Shown: positions 35,601 to 46,090 of the stretch, in pieces
How the letters are laid out: each line of letters opens with the position of its first letter
Position numbering within the stretch: position 1 is the first letter of the stretch
Assembly (NCBI GenBank): GCA_963920635.1
Contig: OY987305.1
Location: forward strand, 320,001 to 384,000
DNA from: Pseudeuparius sepicola
Taxonomy: Eukaryota; Arthropoda; Insecta; Coleoptera; Anthribidae
Direction: 5' to 3'
Length of the DNA stretch: 64,000 nucleotides
Translations under genes and position numbers: made by a program
The notes under the pieces: generated by a model
The model's database searches: none
The model's input: only the letters and a program-made list of their open reading frames with translations
Told to the model about the DNA's origin: nothing

Positions 35601-37553
35601 CAGTGTGACCCATTTGTTTTGGGGTCAGTCTGTAAAAAGTGTATCAATCGTGCGATTTGGCTGATTTTTTTTTTTAAATTGTAGAGCTCGATGAACTGCA
35701 CATTTTGAACAAAAATTGCCTGGTTCGCATAAAATCCAAAGCCTACTATGACCGTTTTTATGAGCAAAATTTTAAGAAACCATATTAGCGTTTTTTTTTG
35801 AAAAAATCTGTGTGCGCCAATGGATTGAGCACCCCTCGAAATGGGTATGTACAAAATTTCATCAAAATATTTCAAGTAATAACGATTTTGTAGAAAAATT
35901 AAAAATGCAGCCAAGGTACGTCTTTATTTTCAAAAATTCAAAGTTGGCCATGGAAAATAATTGAATTGTTTACTTTTATTAAGTGTCAAACTGTCTAAAT
36001 TGAGTTCAGAAATTGTTTGTGCTCAATACAATTAATTATCATAATTATGGAATATTTAAGCATAAGAGACAAAATAGAAATTGTTCGACTCGTGGGCGAC
36101 AACGAGCGCTCGGCAGCAGAAGCTGCGGCCGAATTTAACAATAGACACCCAGGTAGATCAGTGAGTCGAAGTACTGTACAACGTATAAACAATATTTTTG
36201 ATGAAACTGGATCGATTTCTAAAAATTTATTAAAAACTAGGCAAAATGGACGCCGTGGACTTGTTGAAAATAACAATCAAATTCTGCAATACTTTAGTGA
36301 CAATCCTCGAAATAGTGTTCGAACGGCTAGTTTAGACCTTCATATACCCAGAGAGAGTATAAGGAGATGTTTGAGACAAAACAAAATAAAACCGTTTAAG
36401 CCAAAATTTTTGCACACCCTGGAACCAGGAGATGAGGAGAGAAGATTAGAATTTTGCTATTGGCTGCAAGGTGAATATCTCCATAATGGCAACTTTTTAA
36501 ATGAAATTTTATTCACCGACGAAGCCACGTTTACTACAAATGGTGTAGTATCAAGTCAAAACTGCCGTCACTGGTCAGCTGAAAATCCAGAGTTTATAAT
36601 AAATGCAAGGAGACAATATTCACAAAAATTAACGTTTGGTGTGGAATACTACGCGACAGAATAATTGGCCCATTTTTCTTTGAAGGGAATTTGAATGCGG
36701 CTGGCTTCTTGAATTTTCTAGAAATTGAATTTAGAAATGCTTTAGATGAGTTACCATTAAGATACCGTTTAAATTTAAAGTTACAGTTAGATGGCAGTCC
36801 TATTCATAATGCTCGTTTAATCAGAAACTGGCTAGATAATAATTTTGAAAACTGTTGGATGGGGCGAAATAGTCCTTTCTGTGAGTGGCCACCGAGATCT
36901 CCGGACTTAACTCCTTTAGATTTTTTTCTTTGGGGTACACTTAAGCAAAATGTTTATAAGTCAAGACCCCATAATTTACAAGAACTGCAAGCTAGGATAA
37001 ACCGTAGTTGTGAGGAAATTACTCCACAGCAAATACGAAATGTAATTTTGAATGTACGCAAGAGGAACGACAAATGCATTGTAGAAAATGGAGGCTTGGT
37101 AGAAGTTACATAGAAGTACAGTTAAATTTTATAATTTTAATTGTTTTTATGTTTTGTGTTTATAAGCATAAGGTTGTATTATTACAATTCAATTATTTTC
37201 CATGGCCAACTTTGAATTTTTGAAAATAAAGACGTACCTTGGCTGAATTTTTAATTTTTCTACAAAATCGTTATTACTTGAAATATTTTGATGAAATTTT
37301 GTACATACCCATTTCGAGGGGTGCTCAATCCATTGGCGCACACAGATTTTTTCAAAAAAAAAACGCTAATATGGTTTCTTAAAATTTTGCTCATAAAAAC
37401 GGTCATAGTAGGCTTTGGATTTTATGCGAACCAGGCAATTTTTGTTCAAAATGTGCAGTTCATCGAGCTCTACAATTTAAAAAAAAAAATCAGCCAAATC
37501 GCACGATTGATACACTTTTTACAGACTGACCCCAAAACAAATGGGTCACACTG
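35601..37553 (+). mobile_element. DD41D-type mariner (rosa-like) element, nearly complete
   Basis: The left end CAGTGTGACCCATTTGTTTT follows TA at 35599-35600. The right end is its reverse complement followed by TA at 37554-37555. The inverted repeats extend about 350 bases on each side with very few differences. They enclose a single transposase gene running left to right. Length is 1953 bases. High arm identity and the near-intact gene make this the youngest-looking DNA transposon here. It lacks the CAGGGTG end used by the miniature elements. Confidence 0.93.
36047..37113 (+). pseudogene. Mariner-type DD41D-like transposase, one frameshift
   Basis: This enzyme would bind the element's ends and cut and paste it. 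The ATG at 36047 (MEYLSIRDKIEIVRLVG) is preferred over an in-frame ATG 30 bases upstream because relatives begin with a similar ERxEIV stretch. Residues ~1-110 form the helix-turn-helix DNA-binding part. The first catalytic Asp is in LFTDEATF, the second in LQLDGSPIHN and the third in RSPDLTPLDFFLWG. The second and third are 42 residues apart, one more than the rosa type, perhaps from the Cys in SPFCEW. A one-base indel in the A-run near 36626 shifts the frame before the VWCG motif. Without it the protein would be ~355 residues, normal for the family. Confidence 0.92.
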
Positions 37554-37780
37554 TAGATACTAACTTTGTCGAATAGGTTTAATACTTACTTGGAAACTCG
37601 TTAAATATATTTAAACTCTATAGAATGAGTTTTCTAAGACGATGTGTTTTGAGATATCGAGAACGCCTAATTTCTTCAAAATTTATAGCTTTAAAAATAG
37701 GTCGAAAATGGCCTTGTCCTTGTCCTAACCGGTAGGTTAGGTTTTGTAAAAATTAAAAAATACATTCTGGGTTTTTAATA

Positions 37781-38364
37781 CTTCTTCTTTGAGAATTGAT
37801 TGGGACCTATCCCACAAAATTCTATGATTATTATTAAAATTCACATATTTTTGATTTTGAAATTTGATTTTGCCTGATATAATTTTTATGTTCTTTTAAA
37901 CGAACGTTAAATGGCCTACAAGTCTCCCCAACATAGAACTTTCCATATTCACAAGGAATTTTATAAATGCAATTTTTTGAACGTTGTACCTCATTAAATG
38001 GTTTCGTTTTAACTAGCATCGATCTTAATGTATTTTTGGTTTTAAATACTGTTCTGACATTAAAACGATTGCCTATGCGTTTTAGCTTATCTGATAGTCC
38101 AGGAATATAAGGAATAATTAAATTTACTGGTCGGTCCACCAGATTTATTTCTCTAATTCTATTAGCATTGTTATTTTGTTGGTAATCCTGAAAAACTTGC
38201 TCAACAAATTCAATAGGATAACTATTCTTCTCAAGAACATATTTTATATGTTTAATTTCTTCCTCAAATTTTGTGTTATTAGAACAAATTGTTCTAGCCC
38301 TGTCCTACAAACTATTAATTACTCCTTTTTTAACACTAATATGATGATTGGAGTTGAAATGGAA
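37781..38364 (-). pseudogene. PLE fragment, linker and GIY-YIG region
   Basis: The minus strand has a readable stretch (37834-38139) from RPVNLIIPYIPGLSDKLKR through MLVKTKPFNEV to IPCEYGKFYVGETCRPFNVR and KNYIRQNQISKSK. The second Cys of the CxC pair is replaced by Tyr (CEY), which would impair the metal-binding knuckle typical of PLE endonucleases. Both element ends are missing. It abuts an oppositely oriented copy at 38365. Confidence 0.8.
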
Positions 38365-39347
38365 ATACATTAAGATCGATGCTAGTTAAAACGAAACCAT
38401 TTAATGAGGTGCAAAGTTCAAAAAATTGCATTTATAAAATTCCTTGTTTCTATACTATCTGATTTCAGTATAGAAACATCTAAGAAAGGTAATTGATTAT
38501 TATTTTCAATTTCTAAGGTAAACTTAATAGAAGGTTCTTGTGAGTTTAGAAAATTTAATAATGAATCAGATAAGCTAAAACGCATAGGCAAACGTTTTAA
38601 TGTCAGAACAGTATTTAAAACCAAAAATACATTAAGATCGATGCTAGTTAAAACGAAATCATTTAATGAGGTACAAAGTTAAAAAAATTGCATTTATAAA
38701 ATTCCTTGCGAATGTGGAAAGTTCTATGTTGGAAAGACTTGTAGGCCATTTAACGTTCGTTTAAAAGAACATAAAAATTATATCAGGCAAAATCAAATTT
38801 TGAAGTCGAAAATATGTGAACACTCTTTTAATAACAATCATAGGATATTGTGGGATAGGTCCAAACCAATTCTCAAAGAAGAAGTAGGTAATAGACGAAA
38901 AATTAAAGAATCTGCATTTATTCTAGGAAATACGGACAACTGTGTTGCTGAATGTTCAGTGGAATTCAGTAAAATATTATTGCCACTTATTCAAATAGAA
39001 GTTAGTATAGATAATTAGATAGAACTCAGGGTACAATATTAGGCAGGTGGCTAGGCTATTGTTTCTGTTGTCATGACATTTTAACCTGAAATTTATTAAT
39101 CTGTCACTTGACTTTGACGTGGCATGATCTTTGAGAAAGGAGGAAGATTTATTCTCCGAAAGCTCAGAAAACAAATTTGTTGAAGTAATTTTTTGAGTTA
39201 CACGTTTAAAGTTTCGTTCATTCACTGTTAAGAATTTATGAATTTTCCAGGCAACTTGAAAAAGTTGTCTTTCGATCATTTTGGTGGCGAAAAACCCAAT
39301 TAAAAATTAAATGGATCTGTTTGCGCCACAAATAAATTTTAGAAAAT
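38365..39347 (+). pseudogene. Rearranged PLE copy (plus, minus, plus segments)
   Basis: Three blocks of the same element are joined. 38365-38445 is plus strand (KTKPFNEV region). 38446-38567 is minus strand, from the end of the RT domain (NSQEPSIKFTLEIENNNQLP). 38568-39347 is plus strand, from DKLKRIG through the GIY-YIG motif (PCECGKFYVGKTC), WDRSKPILKEE and the common 3' end. The MLVKTKPFNEV segment is therefore present twice. The 3' end contains the usual AAATAAATTTTAGAAAAT. Confidence 0.8.
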
Positions 39348-40117
39348 ATTAACATGTAATTTTATAAAACATTAATATTAATATGTAGGTATTTCTGCAT
39401 CTGCCTAATTTTGATATCAGTTTGATTTGAATGACAATAAACTTAAAATTAATTTTTGCCCATAGGAACGGTTTAAAAATTAAATATAGGCATGTGGCAC
39501 GCCTTGGCATCTTGGCTAAAAAAATGTAACTAGTGTTTATATACTTTCAAAAGCATCTAGATACTAAAGCAGATCCTGATTTTTGTAAGTATCTAGATAT
39601 GTATCTAGGTACATAAAAAGTATCTAGATACAGTATCTAGACACATGTATCTCGATACATTACATCACTGGCTACTATACTCGACGATATTCTACGCCAC
39701 CGACGGCAGGGCCGTATTTAACAAAAACGCTAATAGAGAAACATTAAGATTTTTGATTACCTGGAAATATTCGACGGAGGCGGTAACCGTGTATGCGAGT
39801 TTAGCTTCTGCCTATCGGAAAATGCCTTCGGAATAGCTGCGTCCCGGATAAAAATAAAAGCGCCGGGACGTGCAAGATATCGCCGAAACAAGTGTAAAAT
39901 AAGAGTTGACGTTTTCTTCGTGCTAGGCATGACGCGCGCTGACAGATCATCCTGTGGGGCTCCTCTGGGAGCGGGCCACATCCGCGACTGCGGTCGCGAA
40001 CTTCATCTCGACGCCCATACACGCAGGGATTATACATTCTATCCGGGTCCGCCGAATGCTAATTTTTCGCGGCGATTCCACAAAAATGTACTCGCAGATA
40101 CGTCAAGAGAATATGTA
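39348..40117. other. Gene-free stretch with a GTATCTAGATAC dyad cluster
   Basis: The dyad GTATCTAGATAC and variants occur several times at 39548-39660, followed by a hAT-like end (CATTACATCACTGG at about 39660-39673). The opposite end was not found. 39750-40050 is GC-richer with overlapping open frames but no recognised product. Confidence 0.45.
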
Positions 40118-40802
40118 CAGGGTGTCCACGAAATATTTGACCCCCCCCACTAACTTTTTTATTTTTTGAGCTAGAAACACGAATAAAAAAGCATTTTGTA
40201 GAGAATTTTATTAATTTTTTTGCGGTTTTATTGCATTTTATATAGGGTGTTTAGAAAAAGAGTGGCAAACTAAACTTATGTTTTTTAAATGGAACACCCT
40301 ATATATTTTTGCATTTTTGAAATCTTAGGAGCTTTTACGATTTTCCTGAAATTTTTCATTTCGAGAATATAATCAGTAAAATTTGAAAAGGCTCCAAAAC
40401 ATTTTGGAGTTTCACTATATTACTCTCTTGTTTGAAACAAATATTTTTTGTTATTACATCGATCATCTATCTTTATCACGAGATCCACAAATTCGAGTTA
40501 AATAAATTTAGTATAAAAGTGGAAAACGGAATTTTTCAAAAACGGAAAAAGATAATGCCACAAAGTTTAATATCATTTTAATTGCATTGATGAGCAGATT
40601 TCAAAAATGCAAAAATATATAGGGTGTTTCATTTAAAAAAACATAAGTTTAGTTTGCCACTCTTTTTCTAAACACCCTATATAAAATGCAATAAAACCGC
40701 AAAAAAAATAATAAAATTCTCTACAAAATGCTTTTTTATTCGTGTTTCTAGCTCAAAAAATAAAAAAGTTAGTGGGGGGTCAAATATTTCGTGGACACCA
40801 TG
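40118..40802. mobile_element. Palindromic miniature element CAGGGTGTCCACGAAATA
   Basis: The left end CAGGGTGTCCACGAAATATT follows TA. The right end AATATTTCGTGGACACCATG precedes TA. Arms of ~280 bases are inverted copies. Internal TATAGGGTGTTTAGAAAAAG and GGAACACCCTATA words show a second, nested pair of TIR-like ends in both arms. At 685 bases it carries no gene. Confidence 0.85.
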
Positions 40803-41506
40803 TATGTACCTCGTGTCCCAAATAGTTTGTCCTACCCCCTGGATCTCAGGAACCGTAAGAGATACGAAAAAAACTTGAATACAAAAGTTGTAAGGTTCGC
40901 AGTTGACGTAACCTCTCTTTTATTTTCACATATACAGGGCGATTCGTATTTGCAGGACAAAAATAAAATATTTAGATTTTGACAATTGCGTTAATCCTTT
41001 GGAATATTTGCATTCGCCATGAAATTTGCTATACAGAACCGTTTTTTTGTTTTTTATTTTGGATGCACCGTGGCCAAGATATCGAATTTTTCTTGGAATT
41101 TAGGGACTTCGTGGAGGTTATGGAAACTGAATGCTGTATCTTTATTTTAATAGATATCAAAGATATATTTTAGCCGAAGTATGACAGCACAACCGTGTGT
41201 GGTGTGGTATGTCGAAGTTGGTTTTTGCATATACAGTGTGTTCATAACAGGCTCTCAAAATCAGATAATTTCAAACAGCAATAACTTATTTTTTCAAATG
41301 GAATGACCCATATTTCTATAGTTTGTTGGGTGCCGGCGTCGAAGCCCCATATTTTATGTAAATAATATTCTATACCAAAAACTACCCATTTTCGAGATAT
41401 TTAGTATTTAAGAAAATTTCTTTGCATTTTTCATTCAATGCATTTAATATGCGAGTGCAACGTAGGCAAAATACGAAGGGTAGGCCATGGAGGAAAAACA
41501 AATGCC
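40803..41506. other. Stretch with isolated TIR-like ends
   Basis: TACAGGGCGATTCG at about 40934 and TACAGTGTGTTC at about 41233 look like single ends of decayed elements. No gene. Confidence 0.4.
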
Positions 41507-42872
41507 CAAGATCAGACTTTAGTAGAAAGGACGAATTTGAATATAGATGCAATATTAGAACTAACAACACTATGTGTTAAAACCACTTATTTTCAACTAC
41601 GAAATGAATTTTACCAGCAGGAATTTGGAATGGCTATGAGGTCTCCTTTATCACCATTCATAAACAATTTATTCATGGAAGATTTTGAACAAAATGAATT
41701 GACTAGATATGTTCACCAACCTAATGTTTGGTGGAGATATGTAGATGACATATTTGTTATATGGGAACATGGAGTAGATGATTTAAATTCATTATTAAAT
41801 TTTATAAACTCACAAGAACCTTCTATTGAGTTTACCTTAGAAATAACCTTTCTTAGATGTTTCTATACTGAAATCAGATAGTACAGAAACTAGTGTCTAT
41901 AGAAAACCAACACATACTAATAGATATCTCCATTTCAACTCCAATCATCATATCAGTGTTTAAAAAGGAGTAATTAAAAGTTTGTATGACAGGGCTAGAA
42001 CGATTTGTTCTAATAACACAAAATTTGAGGAGGAAATTAAACATATAAAATTTGTTCTTGAGAAGAATAGTTATCCTATTGAATTTGTTGAGCAAGTTTT
42101 TCAGGATTGCCAACAAATTAACAATGCTAATAGAATTAGAGAAAATTCCTGGACTATCAGATAAGCTAAAACGCATAGGCAATCGTTTTAATGTCAGAAC
42201 AGTATGTAAAACCAAAAATACATTAAGATCGATGCTAGTTAAAACAAAACCATTTAATGAGGTTCAAAGTTCAAAAATTGCATTTATAAAATTCCTTGTG
42301 AATGTGGAAAGTTCTATGTTGGGGAGACTTAAAAATTATATCAGGCAAAATCAAATTTCTAAGTCAAAAATATGTGATCATTCTTTTAATAACAATCATA
42401 GGATATTGTGGGATAGGTCCAAACCAATTCTCAAAGAAGAAGTAGGAAACAAACGAAAAATTAAAGAATCTGCATTTATTCTAGGAAATACGGGCAACTG
42501 TGTTGCTGAATGTTCAGTGGAATTCAGTAAAATATTATGCCACTTATTCAAAGAGAAGTTAGTATAGATAATTAGATAGAACACAGAGTACAATATCAGG
42601 CAGGTGGCTGGCTATTGTTTTTGTTGTCATGACATTTTAACCTGAAATTTATTAATCTGTCACTTCACTTTGACGTGGCATGATCTTTGAGAAAGGAGGA
42701 AGATTTATTCTTCGAAAGCTCTGAAAACAAATTTGTTGAAGTTATTTTTTGAGTTACACGTTTAAAGTTGCGTCCATTCACTGTTAAGAATTTATGAATT
42801 TTCCAGGCAACTTGAAAAAGTTGTCTTTCGATCAGTTTGGTGGCGAAAAACCCAATTAAAAATTAAATGGAT
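41507..42872 (+). pseudogene. Penelope-like element with reverse-transcriptase core and GIY-YIG region
   Basis: This is the longest PLE copy. The RT part reads TNLNIDAILELTTL, QEFGMAMRSPLSP, the catalytic WRYVDDIFVIWEHG (YVDD near 41738) and INSQEPSIEFTLEI. The usual Gly before SPLSP is Arg. A deletion and frameshift at about 41850-41880 end this frame. Reading resumes in [14 protein letters not shown], continues to FVEQVFQDCQQ, loses the RPVNLIIPY segment, and goes on through GLSDKLKRIGNRF to a damaged GIY-YIG part (part of CRPFNVRLKEH deleted) and the C-terminal WDRSKPILKEEVG. The 3' untranslated region follows and the last ~35 bases of the usual end are missing. It cannot be active. Confidence 0.88.
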
Positions 42873-42924
42873 GAAAATGTAATTGCATTTTTGTAAATAT
42901 AGTTTATTTTTAAAAATTTGAAAT

Positions 42925-43684
42925 TTGTTGAGATAAATTAGGTGGGTCATTGGCCAAATGGCCTCCTGGAGAAGCCGCGCCTGCCTCTACCCATAGCAGC
43001 CGCTTGCCTCTCGGTCAAATTACAGGAGCCAAACAGTACTAATGAACAATTGTAACATTAACAATTATAACATTACGATAATTTGTTGAAATAAATTAGT
43101 TGGGTCATTGGCCAAATAATGGCCTCCTGGAGAAGCCGCGCCTGCCTCTACCCATAGCAGCCGCTCGCCTCTCGGTCAAATTACAGGAGCCAAACAGTAC
43201 TAATGAACAATTTTTATAACATTAACAATTATAACATTACGATAATTTGTTGTAATAAATTAGGTGGGTCATTGACCAAAGGACCTGATGGAGAAGCCGC
43301 GCCTGCCTCTACCCTTAGCAGCCGCTTGCCTCTCAGTTAAATTACAGAAGCCAAACAGTACTAATAAACAATTATTATAACATTAACAATTATAACATTA
43401 CGATAATTTGTTGAAATAAATTAGGTGGGTCATTGACCAAAGGACCTGATGGAGAAGCCGCGCATGCCTCTACCCATAGCAGCCGCTTGCCTCTCAATCA
43501 AATTACAGGAACCAAACAGTACGAATGAACAATTTTTACATTAACAATTATAAAATTACGATAAATTGTTGAAATAAATTAGGTGGGTCATTGGCCAAAC
43601 GGCCTCCTGGAGAAGCCGCGCCTGCCTCTACCCATAGCAGCCGCTCGCCTCTCGGTCAAGTTACGGCAGCCGAACGGTACCAAT
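42925..43684 (+). repeat. 160-bp tandem array (5 units) upstream of a CpG-rich exon
   Basis: The word GGAGAAGCCGCGC occurs at 42968, 43129, 43290, 43451 and 43609, spacings 161, 161, 161 and 158. Each unit also has TGCCTCTACCCATAGCAGCC. The unit nearest the gene keeps TTACGGCAGCCGAACGGTAC, where the others read TTACAGGAGCCAAACAGTAC or similar. It abuts the GC-rich promoter region. Confidence 0.92.
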
Positions 43685-43993
43685 CAACCGTAGATTGTTG
43701 TCGGCGGTAAGGGCGCGAACCCGCGCCGCGTCCGGCCCGGCCGCCGGCCGCGACCGTCCGGCGGCTTCGCCTCGCGACTTTCCACCTGGCTCGCGATGTT
43801 AATTACGCGTCTTGTGCGGGCGCGGTCCCACCCATACGGCGTCTTTTGCGCCGGCCATTGGTTTATGGCCGGCGGCGGCGGCCCGCCGATTGGTCGCCGT
43901 AGGAGGCGCGTGAGGCGCGGAGCGGCGAGGCCGGCTTCGCCGCCGACAGTGCCTCGCCGACCGACCGCCGCGACGTCACGCGCGCCCACCGCG
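43685..43993 (+). promoter_or_regulatory. GC-rich promoter-like region with two inverted CCAAT boxes
   Basis: An abrupt change to very GC- and CpG-rich sequence. ATTGG (reverse of CCAAT) occurs at 43857-43861 and 43889-43893, 32 bases apart and 100-140 bases before the candidate start codon. That is the usual arrangement for NF-Y-type promoters. No TATA box is evident. Confidence 0.5.
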
Positions 43994-44078
43994 ATGGACC
44001 TCCTGGTGCTCGCCGCGCTTGCCGCGCTGTCGGCGGCCGCCTCGGCGTCGACGAACAACAACGCGGCAGGGGCCAACG
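43994..44078 (+). CDS. Candidate first coding exon of a secreted or membrane protein
   Basis: The ATG at 43994 lies in the context CCACCGCGATGG, close to a good initiation context. It opens MDLLVLAALAALSAAASAST, a classic signal peptide: short start, Leu/Ala hydrophobic core, and small residues (SAS) at a likely cleavage site. NNNAAGAN follows, and the exon ends at a strong splice donor, G|GTGAGC, with the donor GT at 44079-44080. That gives 28 codons plus one base (phase 1). An in-frame ATG at 43796 is less likely because the upstream reading is low-complexity Arg/Pro/Gly. Later exons were not found; the intron holds the transposon at 44165. The gene identity is unknown and the call rests on the signal peptide, donor and promoter together. 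Confidence 0.5.
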
Positions 44079-44480
44079 GTGAGCGGCGCGCTGCTTGCGG
44101 TTGTTTGGTTCGCGCGGCAGCCGACTTGCTCGGCCAACGACGAAATTATTATTTGTTTGTTATACAGGGTGAGTTTTTTTCGATGACCACGATGCCCACT
44201 ATGGGGATCTCGGAAACTAGCAGAGCTAGGCTAGAACAAAGGTTAAATGGGGAAAGAATTGCACTTTTGAATGCTCAATATAATGCTCCTTTTGGATTTC
44301 TAAAAAAGTTCATGGCTCACTAGATATTTTGAAAAGAGTGATTTTTTGCTATTTCATCAGATCTCTGTAGCTCCGTTATTTCTGTTTATACAAATTTTAA
44401 AATTTTCCTATTCGTTCTTATTATTGTAAATGAAATCCTGGGTTTCGACCAAAAGTTATATTATTTATTTTTTTGTGTTG

Positions 44481-44525
44481 TTTATACGACGCGTTTCGGC
44501 ATGTTTGCCATCATCAGGTCTACAC
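44481..44525 (-). ncRNA. Minimal type hammerhead ribozyme motif (minus strand)
   Basis: On the minus strand: CTGATGA (44511-44517), stem II GGCA/TGCC with loop AACA, GAAA (44494-44497), palindromic stem III ACGCGT, and GTC with the predicted cleavage after C at 44488. Stem I pairs C-G and A-T, then has a G/A mismatch followed by two more pairs. All core bases are present. The very short stem III suggests action as a dimer, as proposed for PLE and newt-satellite hammerheads. Part of the motif (CATGTTTGCCATCATCAGGT) is duplicated at 44525-44544. Confidence 0.8.
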
Positions 44526-44728
44526 ATGTTTGCCATCATCAGGTATACACCTACACAATGCACATATATTGTTAACAATATTATCATAGAACAATTGCTT
44601 TCAAAAACATCAAAAAGTTTTTGTTTTTTTAAAATGTTTACTGATGTACATCGTTTTTAAGTTATAATAATGTTTTTAAATGTCATTTTTTGTAAACTAC
44701 GTCATACAAAATCAATGACATTTATTTT

Positions 44729-44771
44729 GTATACCTGATGATGGCAAACATGCCGAAACGCGTCCTATAAA
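44729..44771 (+). ncRNA. Minimal type hammerhead ribozyme motif (plus strand)
   Basis: CTGATGA (44735-44741), stem II GGCA (44743-44746) with TGCC (44751-44754) and loop AACA, GAAA (44755-44758), stem III palindrome ACGCGT (44758-44763), and cleavage base C at 44764. Stem I has four pairs (TATA with TATA), but the closing pair next to the core is C/C, which may reduce activity. It points outward, opposite to the copy at 44481. Confidence 0.8.
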
Positions 44772-45156
44772 CAACACAAAAAAATAAATAATATAACTTT
44801 TGGTCGAAACCCAGGATTTTATTTACAATCTGTTTATACAGAAAAACTGTGGAGACAAAAATTGTAGATAATTTTGGGCTTAATAAGATAATCTAATCCA
44901 ATTTTTATGTTGTTTGTGATTTTTGAGATATGACAATAAACTTGTGTTTTTTTTTTTAATGTAAATCATAGTTGGCTGTGGCCTTATCAAATCGCCCATT
45001 TTTTTAGCTTTCCAAAGACATAATACTCCGCATAGTTATTATAAAAAATAAAAGAGCTACCGCTAATTTTCTGTTTTTTTTTTTTAATTTTCACATAGTC
45101 AGCCATGGAATATTTTCATAATTACGTTCTATTTTATAATAAGACATACTTCAAAC

Positions 45157-45996
45157 TAGAGATGGGTTTTGGGTTTACACCCATCGATGGGTTTAAACCC
45201 TTTATGGGTGCCAACCTATGGGTGCCAAACCTTTGACACCCATAGGGTGTTTTTATTTTTAAAATAAAGGGTGGATTCAAAGGGTGGAAACGTTTGGCAC
45301 CCAAAAATGGGTGGTTTCAAAGGGTGTAAACTAATGACACCCAAAAATTGGTGTTTTCAATGTCACCACGAGCCAAAATATATCCTGGAATGGATGGAAT
45401 TTTTGAAGGGAAGCAAAGCCACTGGATTTGGAGCAAAGAAGAAGAAGAAACGCGATTTTTGTTTGTTTTTTTTTTTGCCAATGAAACCTAACTGTTATAT
45501 TTTGTATATCTCGTACTAAACGATGGAACAAAAATTTTAGTTTTAAATACTTCATGCAATAATAATATAAATATATAATGTTTTAATATTGTATAATACA
45601 CATACATATACACTGATGACATTTTTTTTATTTCTCGTTAACTAGTTTATTAAAGTTAATAATGCAGGATGAATCTTGTTTTTGTATGCCCTAGAATACA
45701 TTTATTCGTTTATTTAATATTTAGTAATCGTTATTTTAATTTATGATAATATAATAGATAAACGATTACATTTCTAATTCACCTGTAACACATTTTTTAC
45801 TTTTTATATCTTCTTGCAATGTTTTTCTTGTTTATAGTTTTTAGATATGAATATTTGGTATTAAATTAAACGTCTAGATGTCACCAATCAAAATATGCCA
45901 AAAACTAGTGTCATAATTTGACACCCGGTGCCCAAAAGGGTGAAAACCTTGACACCCTTTCCAAATATGAAAAAACCCGGTGTAAACCCATCTCTA
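45157..45996. mobile_element. hAT-type miniature element (TAGAGATGGGTTT ends)
   Basis: The left end TAGAGATGGGTTT and the right end AAACCCATCTCTA are perfect inverted repeats. They are flanked by the 8-bp duplication CTTCAAAC (45149-45156 and 45997-46004). Both match the hAT superfamily (8-bp duplication, TAGNG-type terminus). Copy X1 lacks the insert. Subterminal zones are packed with GGGTG/CACCC and GGGTTTAAACCC words. The 840-base interior encodes no recognisable transposase; an open frame at 45271-45519 arises from the repeats and a purine-rich run. Confidence 0.9.
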
Positions 45997-46090
45997 CTTC
46001 AAACTTTCAAATATTTTATTTTAGCTGGTAACTAAATGTAAGCTAAATGGTAGCTAAATGTAGCTGGTAACAAAATAAAACAAAAATGAT

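Larger units (their letters stand above)
44393..44828. mobile_element. Hammerhead-bearing insertion with inverted ends (PLE-type, non-autonomous)
   Basis: The 436-base insert is flanked by TCTGTTTATACA at 44381-44392 and 44829-44840. The sister element X1 has a single TCTGATTATACA at the same place, which confirms the borders. Inverted arms of ~95 bases run from GGATTT/AAATCC near the edges, through TCGACCAAAAGTTATATT, to a hammerhead motif in each arm. The middle (44550-44730) is AT-rich and non-coding. About 30 bases at the left edge (44393-44427) have no partner on the right. No protein is encoded. Hammerheads of this minimal type are known from Penelope-like elements. Confidence 0.75.

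Noticed and set aside
39757..40169. Cluster of overlapping open frames in a GC-richer patch
   Set aside because: Four frames are open at once and none has a family motif, signal peptide or convincing donor.
42925..43684. Tandem array considered as a CRISPR-like array
   Set aside because: Units are contiguous 160-base repeats without unique spacers, in a eukaryotic context with no cas-like genes.
43684..44076. 130-codon minus-strand frame through the CpG-rich region
   Set aside because: Low-complexity Ala/Arg/Pro reading that arises from GC richness. The opposite strand has a signal peptide and donor in the same place.
45271..45555. Open frames on both strands inside the hAT miniature element
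   Set aside because: They consist of repeated GGGTG-type words and a purine-rich run. No BED finger or hAT dimerisation motif is visible.
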